From Pseudomonas putida (GTDB lineage Bacteria > Pseudomonadota > Gammaproteobacteria > Pseudomonadales > Pseudomonadaceae), in NCBI RefSeq assembly GCF_030159595.1, contig NZ_BSKJ01000008.1, positions 186,001 to 250,000 of the forward strand: a stretch of DNA of 64,000 nucleotides, read 5' to 3'. Numbering within the stretch: position 1 is the first letter of the stretch; every line of letters starts with the position of its first letter. The notes under the pieces were generated by a model that saw only the letters and a list, made by a program, of their open reading frames with translations, was not told the origin of the DNA and made no database searches. Below, piece by piece: positions 1 to 9,054 of this stretch. Both the position numbers and the translations under genes were made by a program.

Positions 1-11
1 GAGGTAAGAGC

Positions 12-1211
12 ATGTCTGGCAATCGTGGAGTGGTATATCTCGGCGCCGGCAAGGTCGAAGTGCAGAAGATCGACTACCCGAAAATGCAGGACCCGCGCGG
101 CAAGAAGATCGAACACGGCGTCATCCTCAAGGTGGTTTCCACCAACATCTGCGGCTCTGACCAGCACATGGTCCGCGGCCGCACCACTGCCCAGGTCGGC
201 TTGGTCCTGGGCCACGAAATCACTGGTGAAATCGTCGAGAAGGGCAGCGACGTCGAGCGCATGCAGATCGGCGACCTGGTATCGGTACCCTTCAACGTCG
301 CTTGCGGCCGCTGCCGCTCGTGCAAAGAGATGCACACAGGTGTCTGCCTTACCGTCAACCCGGCCCGCGCCGGCGGTGCCTACGGCTACGTCGACATGGG
401 TGACTGGACAGGTGGCCAGGCTGAATATGTGCTGGTGCCATACGCCGACTTCAACCTGCTGAAACTGCCCGAGCGCGACAAGGCCATGGAGAAGATCCGT
501 GACCTGACCTGTCTGTCCGACATCCTGCCAACCGGCTACCACGGTGCCGTGACTGCTGGCGTAGGCCCAGGCAGCACCGTTTACGTCGCGGGCGCTGGCC
601 CGGTCGGTTTGGCCGCCGCTGCCTCGGCCCGCCTGCTGGGCGCTGCCTGCGTCATCGTCGGCGACCTCAACCCGGCCCGTCTGGCCCACGCCAAGTCCCA
701 GGGCTTCGAAGTGGTCGACCTGTCCAAGGACACCCCGCTGCACGAGCAGATCGTCGACATTCTCGGTGAGCCGGAAGTGGACTGCGCTGTCGACGCCGTT
801 GGCTTCGAGGCCCGTGGCCATGGCCATGAAGGTGCCAAGCATGAAGCGCCGGCTACCGTGCTGAACTCGCTGATGCAGGTTACCCGCGTTGCCGGCAACA
901 TCGGTATCCCGGGCTTGTATGTGACCGAAGACCCGGGCGCGGTAGATGCCGCCGCCAAGATCGGTGCGTTGAGCATTCGCTTTGGCTTGGGCTGGGCGAA
1001 GTCGCACAGCTTCCACACCGGCCAGACTCCGACCATGAAGTACAACCGCCAGCTGATGCAGGCGATCATGTGGGACCGGATCAACATTGCTGAGGTGGTG
1101 GGTGTGCAGGTGATCAACCTGGATCAGGCGCCGGAAGGGTATGGCGAGTTTGATGCGGGTGTGCCGAAGAAGTTTGTGATTGACCCGCATAAAATGTGGG
1201 GTGCGGCGTAA
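12..1211 (+). CDS. fdhA: Glutathione-independent formaldehyde dehydrogenase
   Basis: This 399-residue zinc-dependent medium-chain dehydrogenase oxidises formaldehyde to formate with NAD+ in the cytoplasm and needs no added glutathione. Cys47 and His68 (in GHEITGE) match the catalytic zinc ligands. Cys98, Cys101, Cys104 and Cys112 form the structural zinc site in ACGRCRSC...C. A Rossmann motif, GAGPVGLAAA, lies near residue 193. Length and motifs fit the P. putida enzyme. The start follows GAGG at positions 1-4. The gene ends at a strong hairpin that also serves the convergent neighbour. The promoter lies left of the window, so regulation cannot be seen. Confidence 0.95.
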   Translation: MSGNRGVVYLGAGKVEVQKIDYPKMQDPRGKKIEHGVILKVVSTNICGSDQHMVRGRTTAQVGLVLGHEITGEIVEKGSDVERMQIGDLVSVPFNVACGRCRSCKEMHTGVCLTVNPARAGGAYGYVDMGDWTGGQAEYVLVPYADFNLLKLPERDKAMEKIRDLTCLSDILPTGYHGAVTAGVGPGSTVYVAGAGPVGLAAAASARLLGAACVIVGDLNPARLAHAKSQGFEVVDLSKDTPLHEQIVDILGEPEVDCAVDAVGFEARGHGHEGAKHEAPATVLNSLMQVTRVAGNIGIPGLYVTEDPGAVDAAAKIGALSIRFGLGWAKSHSFHTGQTPTMKYNRQLMQAIMWDRINIAEVVGVQVINLDQAPEGYGEFDAGVPKKFVIDPHKMWGAA

Positions 1212-1223
1212 TAATCTTAGAAT

Positions 1224-1254
1224 AAAATAGCCCCTCAATTCGAGGGGCTATTTT
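1224..1254. terminator. Bidirectional intrinsic terminator between fdhA and the RHS gene
   Basis: A perfect 13-bp stem (1224-1236 with 1242-1254) has a 5-base loop. It carries AAAATAG on one arm and CTATTTT on the other, so both strands end in a T-rich tract. It sits between two convergent genes, 12 bases after the fdhA stop and 13 bases after the RHS stop. Confidence 0.9.
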
Positions 1255-1267
1255 GAGTTTTCACGAG

Positions 1268-2233
1268 TTACGAATTATATTGCCACTTGCCATTAGCGTT
1301 ATGCGTATCCCACATTGTGCGTTTGGTATTAATCGGATTTTGAGGCGTATGTCGTACACTCATCGCTTCTTCGTGTAGCCTAAATGAAAGCTTATCAAGC
1401 ATGCGTTCGTATTTTGACGCCATTTTTAAGGTTTCTGCACGGTGGTCGTCAATACTTTTAGGTGTTATGGTTATTTTATGTTTTTCAGCATAAGCGCTGT
1501 CTTTATTCGACAGTGATGGAAGCACAGGTTGCGCTCGTGATTCATAGGCTTCAGAGTTTTCTAATAAGTTTTTAAAATGGACGTTGCCGTTTTGTTTTAA
1601 GTTTGGTCGTGTTGAGTGTTTGTTGATGGCAGTATTGTAGTTGGTGATATCTTCATTGTAGCGTTTAATTCTTTCTACTTTTCTTGTTTTTCTGCCACCG
1701 ATGTTTTTGATGGTCTTAATGAATGATGGGGTTTTAACATGGCCTGTTGAGTCAGTATTGTTTATAGGATCGCCTTCACAATAGGCGTAGCAATTAACCC
1801 CCCCCTCGCTAAAGGGGCTGAGGTTGTCAGGACTATAGAAGCGCTGAAGCGCGGGATTATATAGCCTATATCCATTGCCCATCGCATATGCTTCTGTCGC
1901 TGGGTCGAGCCGTTCTCCGTTAAATGCAAGAAGCGCTGTACTTTGCTCCAGGTTCAGGTAGCCATAAGGTGTATACCCTTTCCAGCTAACAGGAATGCCA
2001 AGTACAGAGTTGTTGTGGTCGCTTTTTAGAAAACTGACAGATTGTGTAGACTCTAACTGAGCCGCTGGTGTTTCTTGCACCCACAAAATCCGACTATTAC
2101 CCTGCTCATGCACCTGTGTAGAAATTTTGCCATGTTGGTAAAAGAGCATGGCTTCTCCATTCGCTAGCTCTATAGGCCGTTGAGTGGCTTCTGGATAGTT
2201 ACGGTCGACCCTGCTGTGCGCCCTGCTCGTCAT
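1268..2233 (-). CDS. Orphan RHS-repeat core fragment with unique C-terminal tail
   Basis: This 321-residue protein has only the distal part of an RHS/YD protein. The conserved core runs from about residue 85 to 164 and includes YNPALQRFYSPD and a degenerate end-of-core segment DPINNTDSTGH. A lysine-rich, non-repetitive tail (about 165-321) follows. In full-size RHS proteins that position holds a toxin domain; I do not recognise this tail. No long YD-repeat N-terminus, signal peptide or secretion gene is present. The base composition is visibly AT-rich and codon use differs from all neighbours, which suggests transfer. I chose the ATG at 2233, which has GAGG 10 bases upstream. An in-frame TTG at 2266 would add 11 residues. 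No immunity-sized gene follows: the next feature is the shared terminator. Confidence 0.75.
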   Translation of the reverse strand: MTSRAHSRVDRNYPEATQRPIELANGEAMLFYQHGKISTQVHEQGNSRILWVQETPAAQLESTQSVSFLKSDHNNSVLGIPVSWKGYTPYGYLNLEQSTALLAFNGERLDPATEAYAMGNGYRLYNPALQRFYSPDNLSPFSEGGVNCYAYCEGDPINNTDSTGHVKTPSFIKTIKNIGGRKTRKVERIKRYNEDITNYNTAINKHSTRPNLKQNGNVHFKNLLENSEAYESRAQPVLPSLSNKDSAYAEKHKITITPKSIDDHRAETLKMASKYERMLDKLSFRLHEEAMSVRHTPQNPINTKRTMWDTHNANGKWQYNS

Positions 2234-2394
2234 TTTTTGCTGCCTCTGAGAGTTCGTGTTGGTCAACTCTGCACGTCCTCGTGGATGGCAACAACTAGCA
2301 GTTTTAACAGGTTACGAATGGTAGGAACCGATCCCTAAATTGTTAGTCAAACGCCTCGTTTCCCTGGCCATCCCGGCCCACGAGGTCTCTCCCG

Positions 2395-2976
2395 ATGAAA
2401 GCATTCACCCTGGCAACCCTGATGACCCTGGCCGCAAGCCCGGTGTTCGCCTTCAACCTCAGCGACGCCGCCAACGCCGTGTCGGCCATGCAAAGCCGGA
2501 ATCAGAGCCAGCAAGCCCAGGTGCAGGCGCCCGAGGCGCAGGCCAATTTGCTCAATACTTTGGGCAGTGAACTCAAGATCACCCCCGAGCAGGCCGTGGG
2601 TGGGGCAGGGGCGATGCTGGGGTTGGCCCGCAATAACCTGAGCAGCGAGGACTATGGCCAACTGACCAAGGCGGTACCGGGGCTGGACCTGCTGGCCGGG
2701 GCCAATGCGTTGGGTGGGCTAAGTGGGTTGGGTGAGTTGCTGGGCAAGAACAGCGAAAGCCAGTCGGCGTTGAGCAATGCGCTGGGCAATAATGTGGAAA
2801 ACCGCAGCGACCTGGACACTGCGTTCAAGGCGCTGGGCATGGATGCCGGGATGATCGGGCAGTTTGCGCCGTTGATTCTGCAATACCTAGGGCAGCAGGG
2901 GATTGCCGGGTCGTTGTTGCAGAATCTGGGTAGCTTGTGGACGACGCCGGCGCCGTTGGTTCAGCCGTCCGTCTGA
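2395..2976 (+). CDS. Exported DUF2780-family protein
   Basis: The product is 193 residues and begins with a typical signal peptide, MKAFTLATLMTLAASPVFA, with probable cleavage after residue 19. The mature part is rich in Ala, Gly, Leu, Gln and Asn. A helical region with GGAGAMLGLARNNLS and GMIGQFAPLILQYL resembles the DUF2780 (VcgC/VcgE) family of small exported proteins, whose function is unknown to me. The start has GAGG about 11 bases upstream. It stands alone, followed by a REP-like repeat and then a convergent acyltransferase gene. Confidence 0.8.
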   Translation: MKAFTLATLMTLAASPVFAFNLSDAANAVSAMQSRNQSQQAQVQAPEAQANLLNTLGSELKITPEQAVGGAGAMLGLARNNLSSEDYGQLTKAVPGLDLLAGANALGGLSGLGELLGKNSESQSALSNALGNNVENRSDLDTAFKALGMDAGMIGQFAPLILQYLGQQGIAGSLLQNLGSLWTTPAPLVQPSV

Positions 2977-3040
2977 GGTTTTTGCAGCGCCAGAGCAGGC
3001 CCTCCCACAGGAACTGCACAGGGCTCAGGCCTGTGAGCGT

Positions 3041-3072
3041 CCTGTGGGAGCTGGCTTGCCGGCGATAGGGCC
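3041..3072 (+). repeat. REP element, GCTGGCTTGCCGGCGAT type
   Basis: This is one copy of the palindromic REP unit that recurs at 6081-6173 and 35753-35848. A partial inverted companion (CTCCCACAGG) lies near 3003-3012. It occupies the gap between two convergent genes, the usual place for P. putida REP units. Confidence 0.8.
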
Positions 3073-3080
3073 ATTACAGG

Positions 3081-3968
3081 TCATCCCATCTCGGCCCGCA
3101 GTTGCTCGATCCGCTGGTCCTTCTCCACCCAAAGCTGATTCACCCAGGCCTGCACGGTCTGGCGGAAAGCCGGGTCATTTTCGTAATCCCCCGCCCACAA
3201 CGCCGGGTCTAGCTCCCGCACCTGAATGTCGATAATCACCCGGCTAATGCTGCCATTGAGCAAGTCCCAGAACCCCGGCGCCTGGTTTCCGGGGTACACA
3301 ATGGTCACGTCCAGCAAGGCGTCCAGCTGCTCGCCCAACGCCGCCAGTACGAACGCCACGCCACCCGCCTTGGGCTTGAGCAGGTAGCGATACGGCGACT
3401 GCTGCTCCTGGCGCTTGGCCTCGGTAAACCGGGTGCCTTCCAGGTAGTTCACCACGGTCACCGGCTGGCGTTTGAACAGCTCGCAGGCGGCCTTGGTGAT
3501 TTCCAGGTCCTTGCCCTTGAGCTCGGGGTGCTTTTCCAGAAACGCCTTGCTGTAGCGCTTCATGAACGGGTAATCCAGCCCCCACCAGGCCAGGCCCAGC
3601 AGCGGTACCCAGATCAGCTCTTTCTTCAGGAAGAACTTGAAGAACGGCGTGCGGCGATTGAGGCTTTCGATCAGTGCGGGGATGTCGACCCAGGTCTGGT
3701 GGTTGCTCACCGCCAGGTACGAAGTGTCCTTGCGCAGGTTTTCGACGCCGCGAATGTCCCATTGTGTAGGGATGCACAAGGCGAAGATGGCCTTGTCGAT
3801 TTCCGACCAGGTTTCGGCTACCCACATCACCGCCCACGAGGCATAGTCGCGGCCACGGCCCGGCAACACCAGTTTGAGCAGGGCGAAGACCAGCAGCGGG
3901 CAGATCAACACCACGGTATTGAGCAGCAGCAGGGTGGTAGTTAGGATGCCGGTCAGCAGGCGACGCAT
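3081..3968 (-). CDS. YihG-type lysophospholipid acyltransferase
   Basis: The 295-residue membrane protein belongs to the PlsC/1-acylglycerol-3-phosphate acyltransferase superfamily. It has the catalytic NHxxxxD box (His90 and Asp95 in SNHQTWVDIP) and the glycerophosphate-binding EGTR box (NYLEGTRFT). A hydrophobic N-terminal segment (about residues 5-36) anchors it in the inner membrane. The family transfers an acyl chain to a lysophospholipid. Residue pattern and length point to the YihG branch rather than the housekeeping PlsC. It is monocistronic and divergent from the secreted protease-like gene at 4151. Confidence 0.85.
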   Translation of the reverse strand: MRRLLTGILTTTLLLLNTVVLICPLLVFALLKLVLPGRGRDYASWAVMWVAETWSEIDKAIFALCIPTQWDIRGVENLRKDTSYLAVSNHQTWVDIPALIESLNRRTPFFKFFLKKELIWVPLLGLAWWGLDYPFMKRYSKAFLEKHPELKGKDLEITKAACELFKRQPVTVVNYLEGTRFTEAKRQEQQSPYRYLLKPKAGGVAFVLAALGEQLDALLDVTIVYPGNQAPGFWDLLNGSISRVIIDIQVRELDPALWAGDYENDPAFRQTVQAWVNQLWVEKDQRIEQLRAEMG

Positions 3969-4150
3969 AAAGAGACTCTTGTTGTGGGAGATAAACGGTT
4001 GGCAATGATAAGCAGCGCCGTGGCCTACGCCAAATGTCCAATGCCCGCTGGTGGAGACAAATGTTTCACAACATGTTGGTTAGGCTTGTGACAGCGAACC
4101 TATCCTGCCAGTGCAGTCTAAGCACTGACCCCTCTCAAGGAAGCCTGCCT

Positions 4151-4651
4151 GTGAAACCTCTGCTTGCCCTGTTGTCGTTGTTGGCACTGCCGGTAATGGC
4201 CGCCGAGCCCACGATCTATGGCCGTTACGAAAACATCGCCTTGCCCGAATTGGGCGAAACGTTGAAAGCCAAGATGGACACCGGTGCCTTCACCGCATCG
4301 CTGTCGGCCAAGGACATTGAACTGTTCACCCGCGATGGCGAGGAGTGGGTACGCTTCCGCCTGGCCACCAAGGACTCTGACGGCAAGGTGTACGAGCACA
4401 AGGTTTCGCGCATCAGCAAGATCAAGGGCCGTGCCGATGAAGAGGAAGAAGGCGATGCGCCGGAAATCTCCAAGCGCCCGGTGGTGGACCTGGAGCTGTG
4501 CCTGGGTGACGTGAAGCGCACCGTAGAAGTGAACCTGGTGGACCGCAGCAGCTTCAACTACCCGCTGTTGGTGGGTTCCAAGGCGCTGCGCGAATTCAAG
4601 GCGGCGGTCAACCCGGCCAAGAAGTTTACTGCCGGCAAGCCTGATTGCTGA
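4151..4651 (+). CDS. Exported retropepsin-like (RimB/DUF785-type) protein
   Basis: The 166-residue product has an N-terminal signal peptide (MKPLLALLSLLALPVMAA) and then a single retropepsin-like domain of the former Zn_protease/DUF785 family. The signature MDTGAFTASL has the Asp-Thr-Gly triad of aspartic proteases, and the C-terminal block YPLLVGSKAL is also conserved. The start is GTG at 4151 because AAGGA lies just upstream and the signal peptide begins there. An upstream ATG at 4034 would precede it with 39 non-signal residues. The paralogue RimB matures RpsF glutamate tails, but this copy is predicted periplasmic, so its substrate is unknown. Confidence 0.8.
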   Translation: MKPLLALLSLLALPVMAAEPTIYGRYENIALPELGETLKAKMDTGAFTASLSAKDIELFTRDGEEWVRFRLATKDSDGKVYEHKVSRISKIKGRADEEEEGDAPEISKRPVVDLELCLGDVKRTVEVNLVDRSSFNYPLLVGSKALREFKAAVNPAKKFTAGKPDC

Positions 4652-4665
4652 TTGCTTTTGTCTGT

Positions 4666-4740
4666 GCCGGCCTCTTCGCGGGCAAGCCCGCTCCCACGCG
4701 TATCAGCTAAACCGTGTGGGGGCGGGTTTACCCGCGAATG
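4666..4740. repeat. REP doublet, GCGGG(C/T)TT(G/A)CCCGC type
   Basis: Two inverted REP units, 4666-4697 and 4714-4740, face each other between two convergent genes. Each has the core CGCGGG...CCCGCTCCCAC. The right unit starts inside the intergenic space and ends near the 3' end of the GST gene at 4747. Confidence 0.8.
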
Positions 4741-4746
4741 TGTCCT

Positions 4747-5370
4747 TCAGGCCACTGGAGATGTAGCCACCATCGATGGCCGCTTGGCCACTTCGGCATA
4801 CCAGGCAGCCAGGCCTGGCTGGTGCTCACGCCAGCCAAACTCCGGCTGGCGCAAATCCAGATACCCCAGCGCACAGGCCACGCCAATCGCCGCCAGGTCG
4901 AACCCGGACATCAGCTCGGGCAAGTGTTCCTGCTCCAGGTTGGCCAGGCTCCGGCGGATCTTGTCGCCCTGCGCCTGCAACCAGCCGTCCCAGCGCTTGT
5001 CTTCGGGCCGCAGGAAGCCCTCATAGCGCGATGACACCGCCGCATCCATGATCGCGTCGGCCTGCGACACCAGCGTCAGGCGCCGCCAGCGCGCCGAGCC
5101 TTCACGCGGCAGCAGTGGCAGGCCGACGTGTTGCTGGTCGAGGTATTCGCAGATCACCCGGCTGTCATGCAGCACGGTGCCGTCGTCTAGGCGCAGGGCC
5201 GGGATCTTGCCGATCGGGTTGTCCTGGTTGAGCTGCGTGTCGCCGCTCACCGGGCTGATGTTCACCGGCTGCAATTGCACGCGCTCAAGCTGGCCTGTCT
5301 CGTGCAGCACCACCATGACCTTGCGCACGAAAGGCGACAATGGCGAGTGGAACAGGGTCATCGTGGCCAT
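4747..5370 (-). CDS. Glutathione S-transferase family protein
   Basis: The 207-residue protein has a thioredoxin-fold N-terminal domain (about 1-80) followed by a helical C-terminal domain. The N-terminus MTLFHSPLSPFVRKVMVVLHE fits a YibF-like GST, with Ser/Pro at the usual catalytic position. NPIGKIPALRLDDG and DSRVICEYLD form the glutathione-binding site. The exact substrate cannot be read from sequence. It follows msrA by only 3 bases on the same strand, so the two are probably co-transcribed as an oxidative or electrophile defence pair. An internal ATG at 5361 is an alternative start. Confidence 0.88.
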   Translation of the reverse strand: MATMTLFHSPLSPFVRKVMVVLHETGQLERVQLQPVNISPVSGDTQLNQDNPIGKIPALRLDDGTVLHDSRVICEYLDQQHVGLPLLPREGSARWRRLTLVSQADAIMDAAVSSRYEGFLRPEDKRWDGWLQAQGDKIRRSLANLEQEHLPELMSGFDLAAIGVACALGYLDLRQPEFGWREHQPGLAAWYAEVAKRPSMVATSPVA

Positions 5371-5373
5371 GGT

Positions 5374-6042
5374 TCAGTTGCCCTGTAGGCTGGGTGGCAG
5401 GCACACACCGGTGCCGCCGATGCCGCAGTAGCCCTCCGGGTTCTTGGCCAGGTACTGCTGGTGGTAGGCCTCGGCGAAGTACACCGTCGGTGCCTGGTCG
5501 ATTTCGGTGGTGATTTCACCGAAGCCGGCCTTGTTCAGTTCGGCCTGGAAGGCGTCGCGGCTGGCCTTGGCCTGTGCCAGCTGTTCAGGGCTGGTGCAGT
5601 AGATGGCCGAGCGGTACTGGGTGCCGATGTCGTTGCCTTGGCGCATGCCCTGGGTCGGGTTGTGCAATTCCCAGAACATCGCCAGCAGCTCGCGGTAGCT
5701 GACCTTGTCCTTGTCGAACACCACCAGCACCACTTCGGTGTGGCCGGTCAGGCCCGAGCAGACTTCTTCGTAGGTAGGGTGGGGGGTGATGCCGCCAGCG
5801 TAGCCGACCACGGTGCTGACCACGCCTTCACGCTGCCAGAAGCGCCGCTCCGCGCCCCAGAAGCAACCCAGGCCGAAGATGGCGAAGTCGATGGCGCCTT
5901 CGAAGAAGGGGCCGAGCAGCGGGGTGCCTTCGAACACATAGTGGAACTCGGGCAGGCTCATTGGCGTTTCGCGGCCAGGCAGGGCCTGTTCCGCGGTTGG
6001 CATGACGTTTTTGTTCACCAGGATTTCCGAACGCAGGACCAT
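5374..6042 (-). CDS. msrA: Peptide methionine sulfoxide reductase A
   Basis: The 222-residue enzyme reduces methionine-S-sulfoxide in proteins. The catalytic motif GCFWGAER has Cys60 as nucleophile, and Cys residues near the C-terminus (GYCGIGGTGVC) can act as resolving cysteines. The ATG at 6042 has AGAGGA 8 bases upstream; starts further upstream would read into the REP doublet. An N-terminal extension of about 50 residues before the core is typical of Pseudomonas MsrA. It lies upstream of the GST gene. The order msrA, dipA, aceF, aceE matches P. aeruginosa PA5018 to PA5015. Confidence 0.95.
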   Translation of the reverse strand: MVLRSEILVNKNVMPTAEQALPGRETPMSLPEFHYVFEGTPLLGPFFEGAIDFAIFGLGCFWGAERRFWQREGVVSTVVGYAGGITPHPTYEEVCSGLTGHTEVVLVVFDKDKVSYRELLAMFWELHNPTQGMRQGNDIGTQYRSAIYCTSPEQLAQAKASRDAFQAELNKAGFGEITTEIDQAPTVYFAEAYHQQYLAKNPEGYCGIGGTGVCLPPSLQGN

Positions 6043-6080
6043 GGCCGTTCCTCTGTGTTTATTCAGTTGGATAGGTGGTG

Positions 6081-6173
6081 GGGCCATCGCCGGCAAGCCA
6101 GCTCCCACAGGGACACCACAGGTCTGGAAATCTGTGCGGTCCCTGTGGGAGCTGGCTTGCCGGCGATAGGGCC
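6081..6173. repeat. REP doublet, GCTGGCTTGCCGGCGAT type
   Basis: Inverted copies at 6081-6113 and 6141-6173 are separated by 27 bases. They lie between msrA and dipA, which run in the same direction. The paired arms could fold into a long cruciform in DNA or RNA. Confidence 0.85.
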
Positions 6174-6210
6174 CGAATGGTCTCTATAGTGCCCGAGGTT
6201 TGAGCTGCTG

Positions 6211-8901
6211 TCAGGCCAAAGGGCCACGCGGGTAGCGCTTCAGGCGTTCAGCCAGTTCCCGCCCCGGAATCGGCCGGTCGAACAGGTAACCCTGACCCAC
6301 GTCGCAGCGGTGCCGGCGCAGGAACGCCAGTTGCTCCGGCGTCTCGATACCTTCCGCTACCACCTTCAGCTTCAGGTTATGCGCCATGGCCACCACCGCC
6401 GAGGTGATTTCCATGTCGTCCTGGTTATCCGGGATTTCATTGATGAAGCTGCGGTCGATCTTGAGGATGTCGATCGGAAACTTCTTCAGGTAGCTGAGCG
6501 ACGAGTAACCGGTGCCGAAGTCGTCCATGGCCAGGGTCAGGCCCAGGGCTTTCAGTTCGTCCAGCTGACGGTGCGTGTCTTCGCTGGCTTCCAGCAGCAG
6601 GCCTTCGGTCAGCTCCAGCTCCAGCAGGTGCGGGGGCAGGGCTTCTTCCTTGAGAATGGTGCTGATCGAGGCCACCAGGTCCGGGTCGGAGAACTGCTTG
6701 GGCGACAGGTTGATGGCCACATGCAGGTTGCCCCTGCCAGCCTCGCGCAGTTGCTGGCTCATGCGGCACGACTGGCGGACCACCCATTTGCCGATGGGGA
6801 TGATCAGGCCGGTTTCTTCCGCCACGCTGATGAACTGGTCCGGGCGGATCATGCCGCGCTCGGGGTGGTTCCAGCGCAACAGCGCTTCCAGCCCAAGCAG
6901 GCGGCCGCTGCGCAGGCAGATCTTGGGCTGGTAGAACACTTCCAGCTCGTTCTGGGTCAGCGCACGGCGCAGGTTATTCTCGACGAACAATTTGTAACTG
7001 GCTTCGGCGTTGAGCACCTCGGTAAACACCTGCACCTGATGCTTGCCGTTGGCCTTGGCCTTGTGCAACGCCAGGCCTGCGTTCTTCATCAGGCTGGCCG
7101 GGTCGGCACCGTGCAGCGGCGCGTAGGCCAGGCCCACCGAGGCCGTGACGTTGATCAACTGGTTGTCGACGAACATCGGCTTGTCGAGGGTGCGCAGCAA
7201 TTGCTGAGCAACGCCCTGACCGTCTTCCAGGCTGGTGTCGTCGAGCAATACAGCGAACTCGTTACTGGCAAAGCGCGCCAGGATGCCGCTGGTGTCCAGG
7301 CTGTTGCGCAGGCGTCGGGCCAGGCTGACCAGCAGCTTGTCGCCGGTCTGGTGGCCAAGGCTGTCGTTGATGCGCTTGAAGTTGTCGATGTCCACCAGCA
7401 GCAGGCACATCGCGCTTTCACCATCGCGGGCAAAGCACTCATCCAGGCTGCGGATGAACGCCGGTCGGTTGCCCAGGTTGGTCAGGTTGTCGGTGTAGGC
7501 CAGGCGCTCGATGCGCTGCTGGGCCAGTTTGGTCTGGGTGACGTCTTCGTAGATGCCGATGTAATGGGTCAGCTCACGGTTGTCGCCGTACACCTTGGAA
7601 ATCGACAGTTGGCCCCAGTAGGGCTCCAGGTTCTTGCGTCGGCTCTTGAACTCGCCTTGCCAGCTGTTGCCCATGGCCAGGCTCGACGGTGAGTCGAACA
7701 GCAACTCGCTGAGGTTCTCCAGTGCCGGCAGCTCACCCAGGTGGCGGCCCTGCACTTCGTCGGTGCTGTACTGGGTGATGGCGGTAAAACTCGGGTTGAC
7801 GTACTCCACCCGGCCATCGCGGTTCACCAGCAAAAAGGCACTGGCGCTTTGCTCGACTGCACGCTGAAACAGATGCAGTGCGCTGGCCGCAGTGCGCCGG
7901 TTATGGTTGGTGATGACTTGGGCGAACTGGTCGGCCAGCTCGCCTGCAAAGGCAATTTCGTCCGACTGCCAGGCCCGAGGCTGGCCGGTCTGCTCCAGGC
8001 ACAGCACGCCGACGACTTGGCCATCGACGCGGATACTGGCATCGAGCATGGCCTTGTTTTCCGGGCGCAGGCTTTGTGCCAAGGCGCGGGTGCGCGGGTC
8101 GTGACCGGCGTTGTGGGCGTCGATGGCGCGGCTGGCGTGCAGCGCATCGAGGTAGTCGGGGAAACGGCTGGCATCGATGGCTTCGGGCTGGCGGTGTTCC
8201 TGCGCGTCGCGGTACCAGGCGGTGATCGGTTCCAGGCGCTGGTCGTCCAGGTGCCAGATGCTGGCGCTGTCGACCTTGTAGATTTCGCAGGCGCTCCGGG
8301 TAATCAGCTGCGCAGCTTCCAGCAGCGAGTTACCGGCGCTGTAGCGCTGCCGGGCCAGGCGCAGGATCAGGTCCTGCTGACCCCGCACGCGCTCCAGGTG
8401 TTCCAACTGCTCTTGCTGGGCGCGCTGGTTCAGCTGCAGGGCCAACTGCAGGCGGTTGTTGCGTGACTCAAGGTCGCTGGCGTCGGCTTCGCCAGTATCG
8501 TCCTGCTGGTCATCGAGCACGCTCAGATAGCCGCGCAACAGCTGGCGGTTATGCTGCTTGTAGGCTTCACCCACCTCCAGCAGGCGCAGCGAGGCGCTTG
8601 GCGTGTGCAGGGTATAGCGCACGCGGTAGTAGCCGCGCTGGGTCAGTTGCAACTGGATTTCGTCGTGCAGCTGGTAGCGCGCTTCGGGCTCCATCAGGCT
8701 GGCGTAGGGCGCATCCACCAAGGCGCACAGGTCGCCGGCGTGCAGGCCGAACTGGCGTTCGCAGGCGGGGTCCAGGTAGAGCATGGCCCAGGTGGCTTCG
8801 TTGAGCCTTTCGAAACGCAGCATGCCGAGCCGCGAGGGCACGGGTAACGGCGTGACGACCTCGGCCGCCACACGGCTGGCGGCATCGGGTTGGCTTTTCA
8901 T
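6211..8901 (-). CDS. dipA: c-di-GMP phosphodiesterase DipA (GAF-PAS-degenerate GGDEF-EAL)
   Basis: The protein has 896 residues. After an N-terminal PAS-like region come a GAF domain (about 190-360), a PAS domain (about 365-485), a GGDEF domain (about 490-645) and an EAL domain (about 650-890). The GGDEF signature is ASNEF (545-549), so cyclase activity is unlikely. The EAL domain is intact: EALLRW (672-677), DDFGTGYSS and AEGIETPEQ. It should hydrolyse c-di-GMP to pGpG. The ASNEF motif and the place beside aceEF match P. aeruginosa DipA/Pch (PA5017), needed for biofilm dispersion. The ATG at 8901 is chosen because the residues before it look non-coding; its ribosome site is weak, so an upstream start remains possible. 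Confidence 0.88.
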   Translation of the reverse strand: MKSQPDAASRVAAEVVTPLPVPSRLGMLRFERLNEATWAMLYLDPACERQFGLHAGDLCALVDAPYASLMEPEARYQLHDEIQLQLTQRGYYRVRYTLHTPSASLRLLEVGEAYKQHNRQLLRGYLSVLDDQQDDTGEADASDLESRNNRLQLALQLNQRAQQEQLEHLERVRGQQDLILRLARQRYSAGNSLLEAAQLITRSACEIYKVDSASIWHLDDQRLEPITAWYRDAQEHRQPEAIDASRFPDYLDALHASRAIDAHNAGHDPRTRALAQSLRPENKAMLDASIRVDGQVVGVLCLEQTGQPRAWQSDEIAFAGELADQFAQVITNHNRRTAASALHLFQRAVEQSASAFLLVNRDGRVEYVNPSFTAITQYSTDEVQGRHLGELPALENLSELLFDSPSSLAMGNSWQGEFKSRRKNLEPYWGQLSISKVYGDNRELTHYIGIYEDVTQTKLAQQRIERLAYTDNLTNLGNRPAFIRSLDECFARDGESAMCLLLVDIDNFKRINDSLGHQTGDKLLVSLARRLRNSLDTSGILARFASNEFAVLLDDTSLEDGQGVAQQLLRTLDKPMFVDNQLINVTASVGLAYAPLHGADPASLMKNAGLALHKAKANGKHQVQVFTEVLNAEASYKLFVENNLRRALTQNELEVFYQPKICLRSGRLLGLEALLRWNHPERGMIRPDQFISVAEETGLIIPIGKWVVRQSCRMSQQLREAGRGNLHVAINLSPKQFSDPDLVASISTILKEEALPPHLLELELTEGLLLEASEDTHRQLDELKALGLTLAMDDFGTGYSSLSYLKKFPIDILKIDRSFINEIPDNQDDMEITSAVVAMAHNLKLKVVAEGIETPEQLAFLRRHRCDVGQGYLFDRPIPGRELAERLKRYPRGPLA

Positions 8902-9054
8902 CGAAGACTCGCTTGAAGAGGGAACGCGGCCTTGCGGCGGCGGCGGATTCGGCAAGGTTGCATCATGTCCCGAGGGCTGGCAAGCGGCCATGTGTGATGC
9001 TGTGGAAGGGTTATCGGCTTGTGGGCTGGAATCTGTAGTTTGACTGGAGATTCT

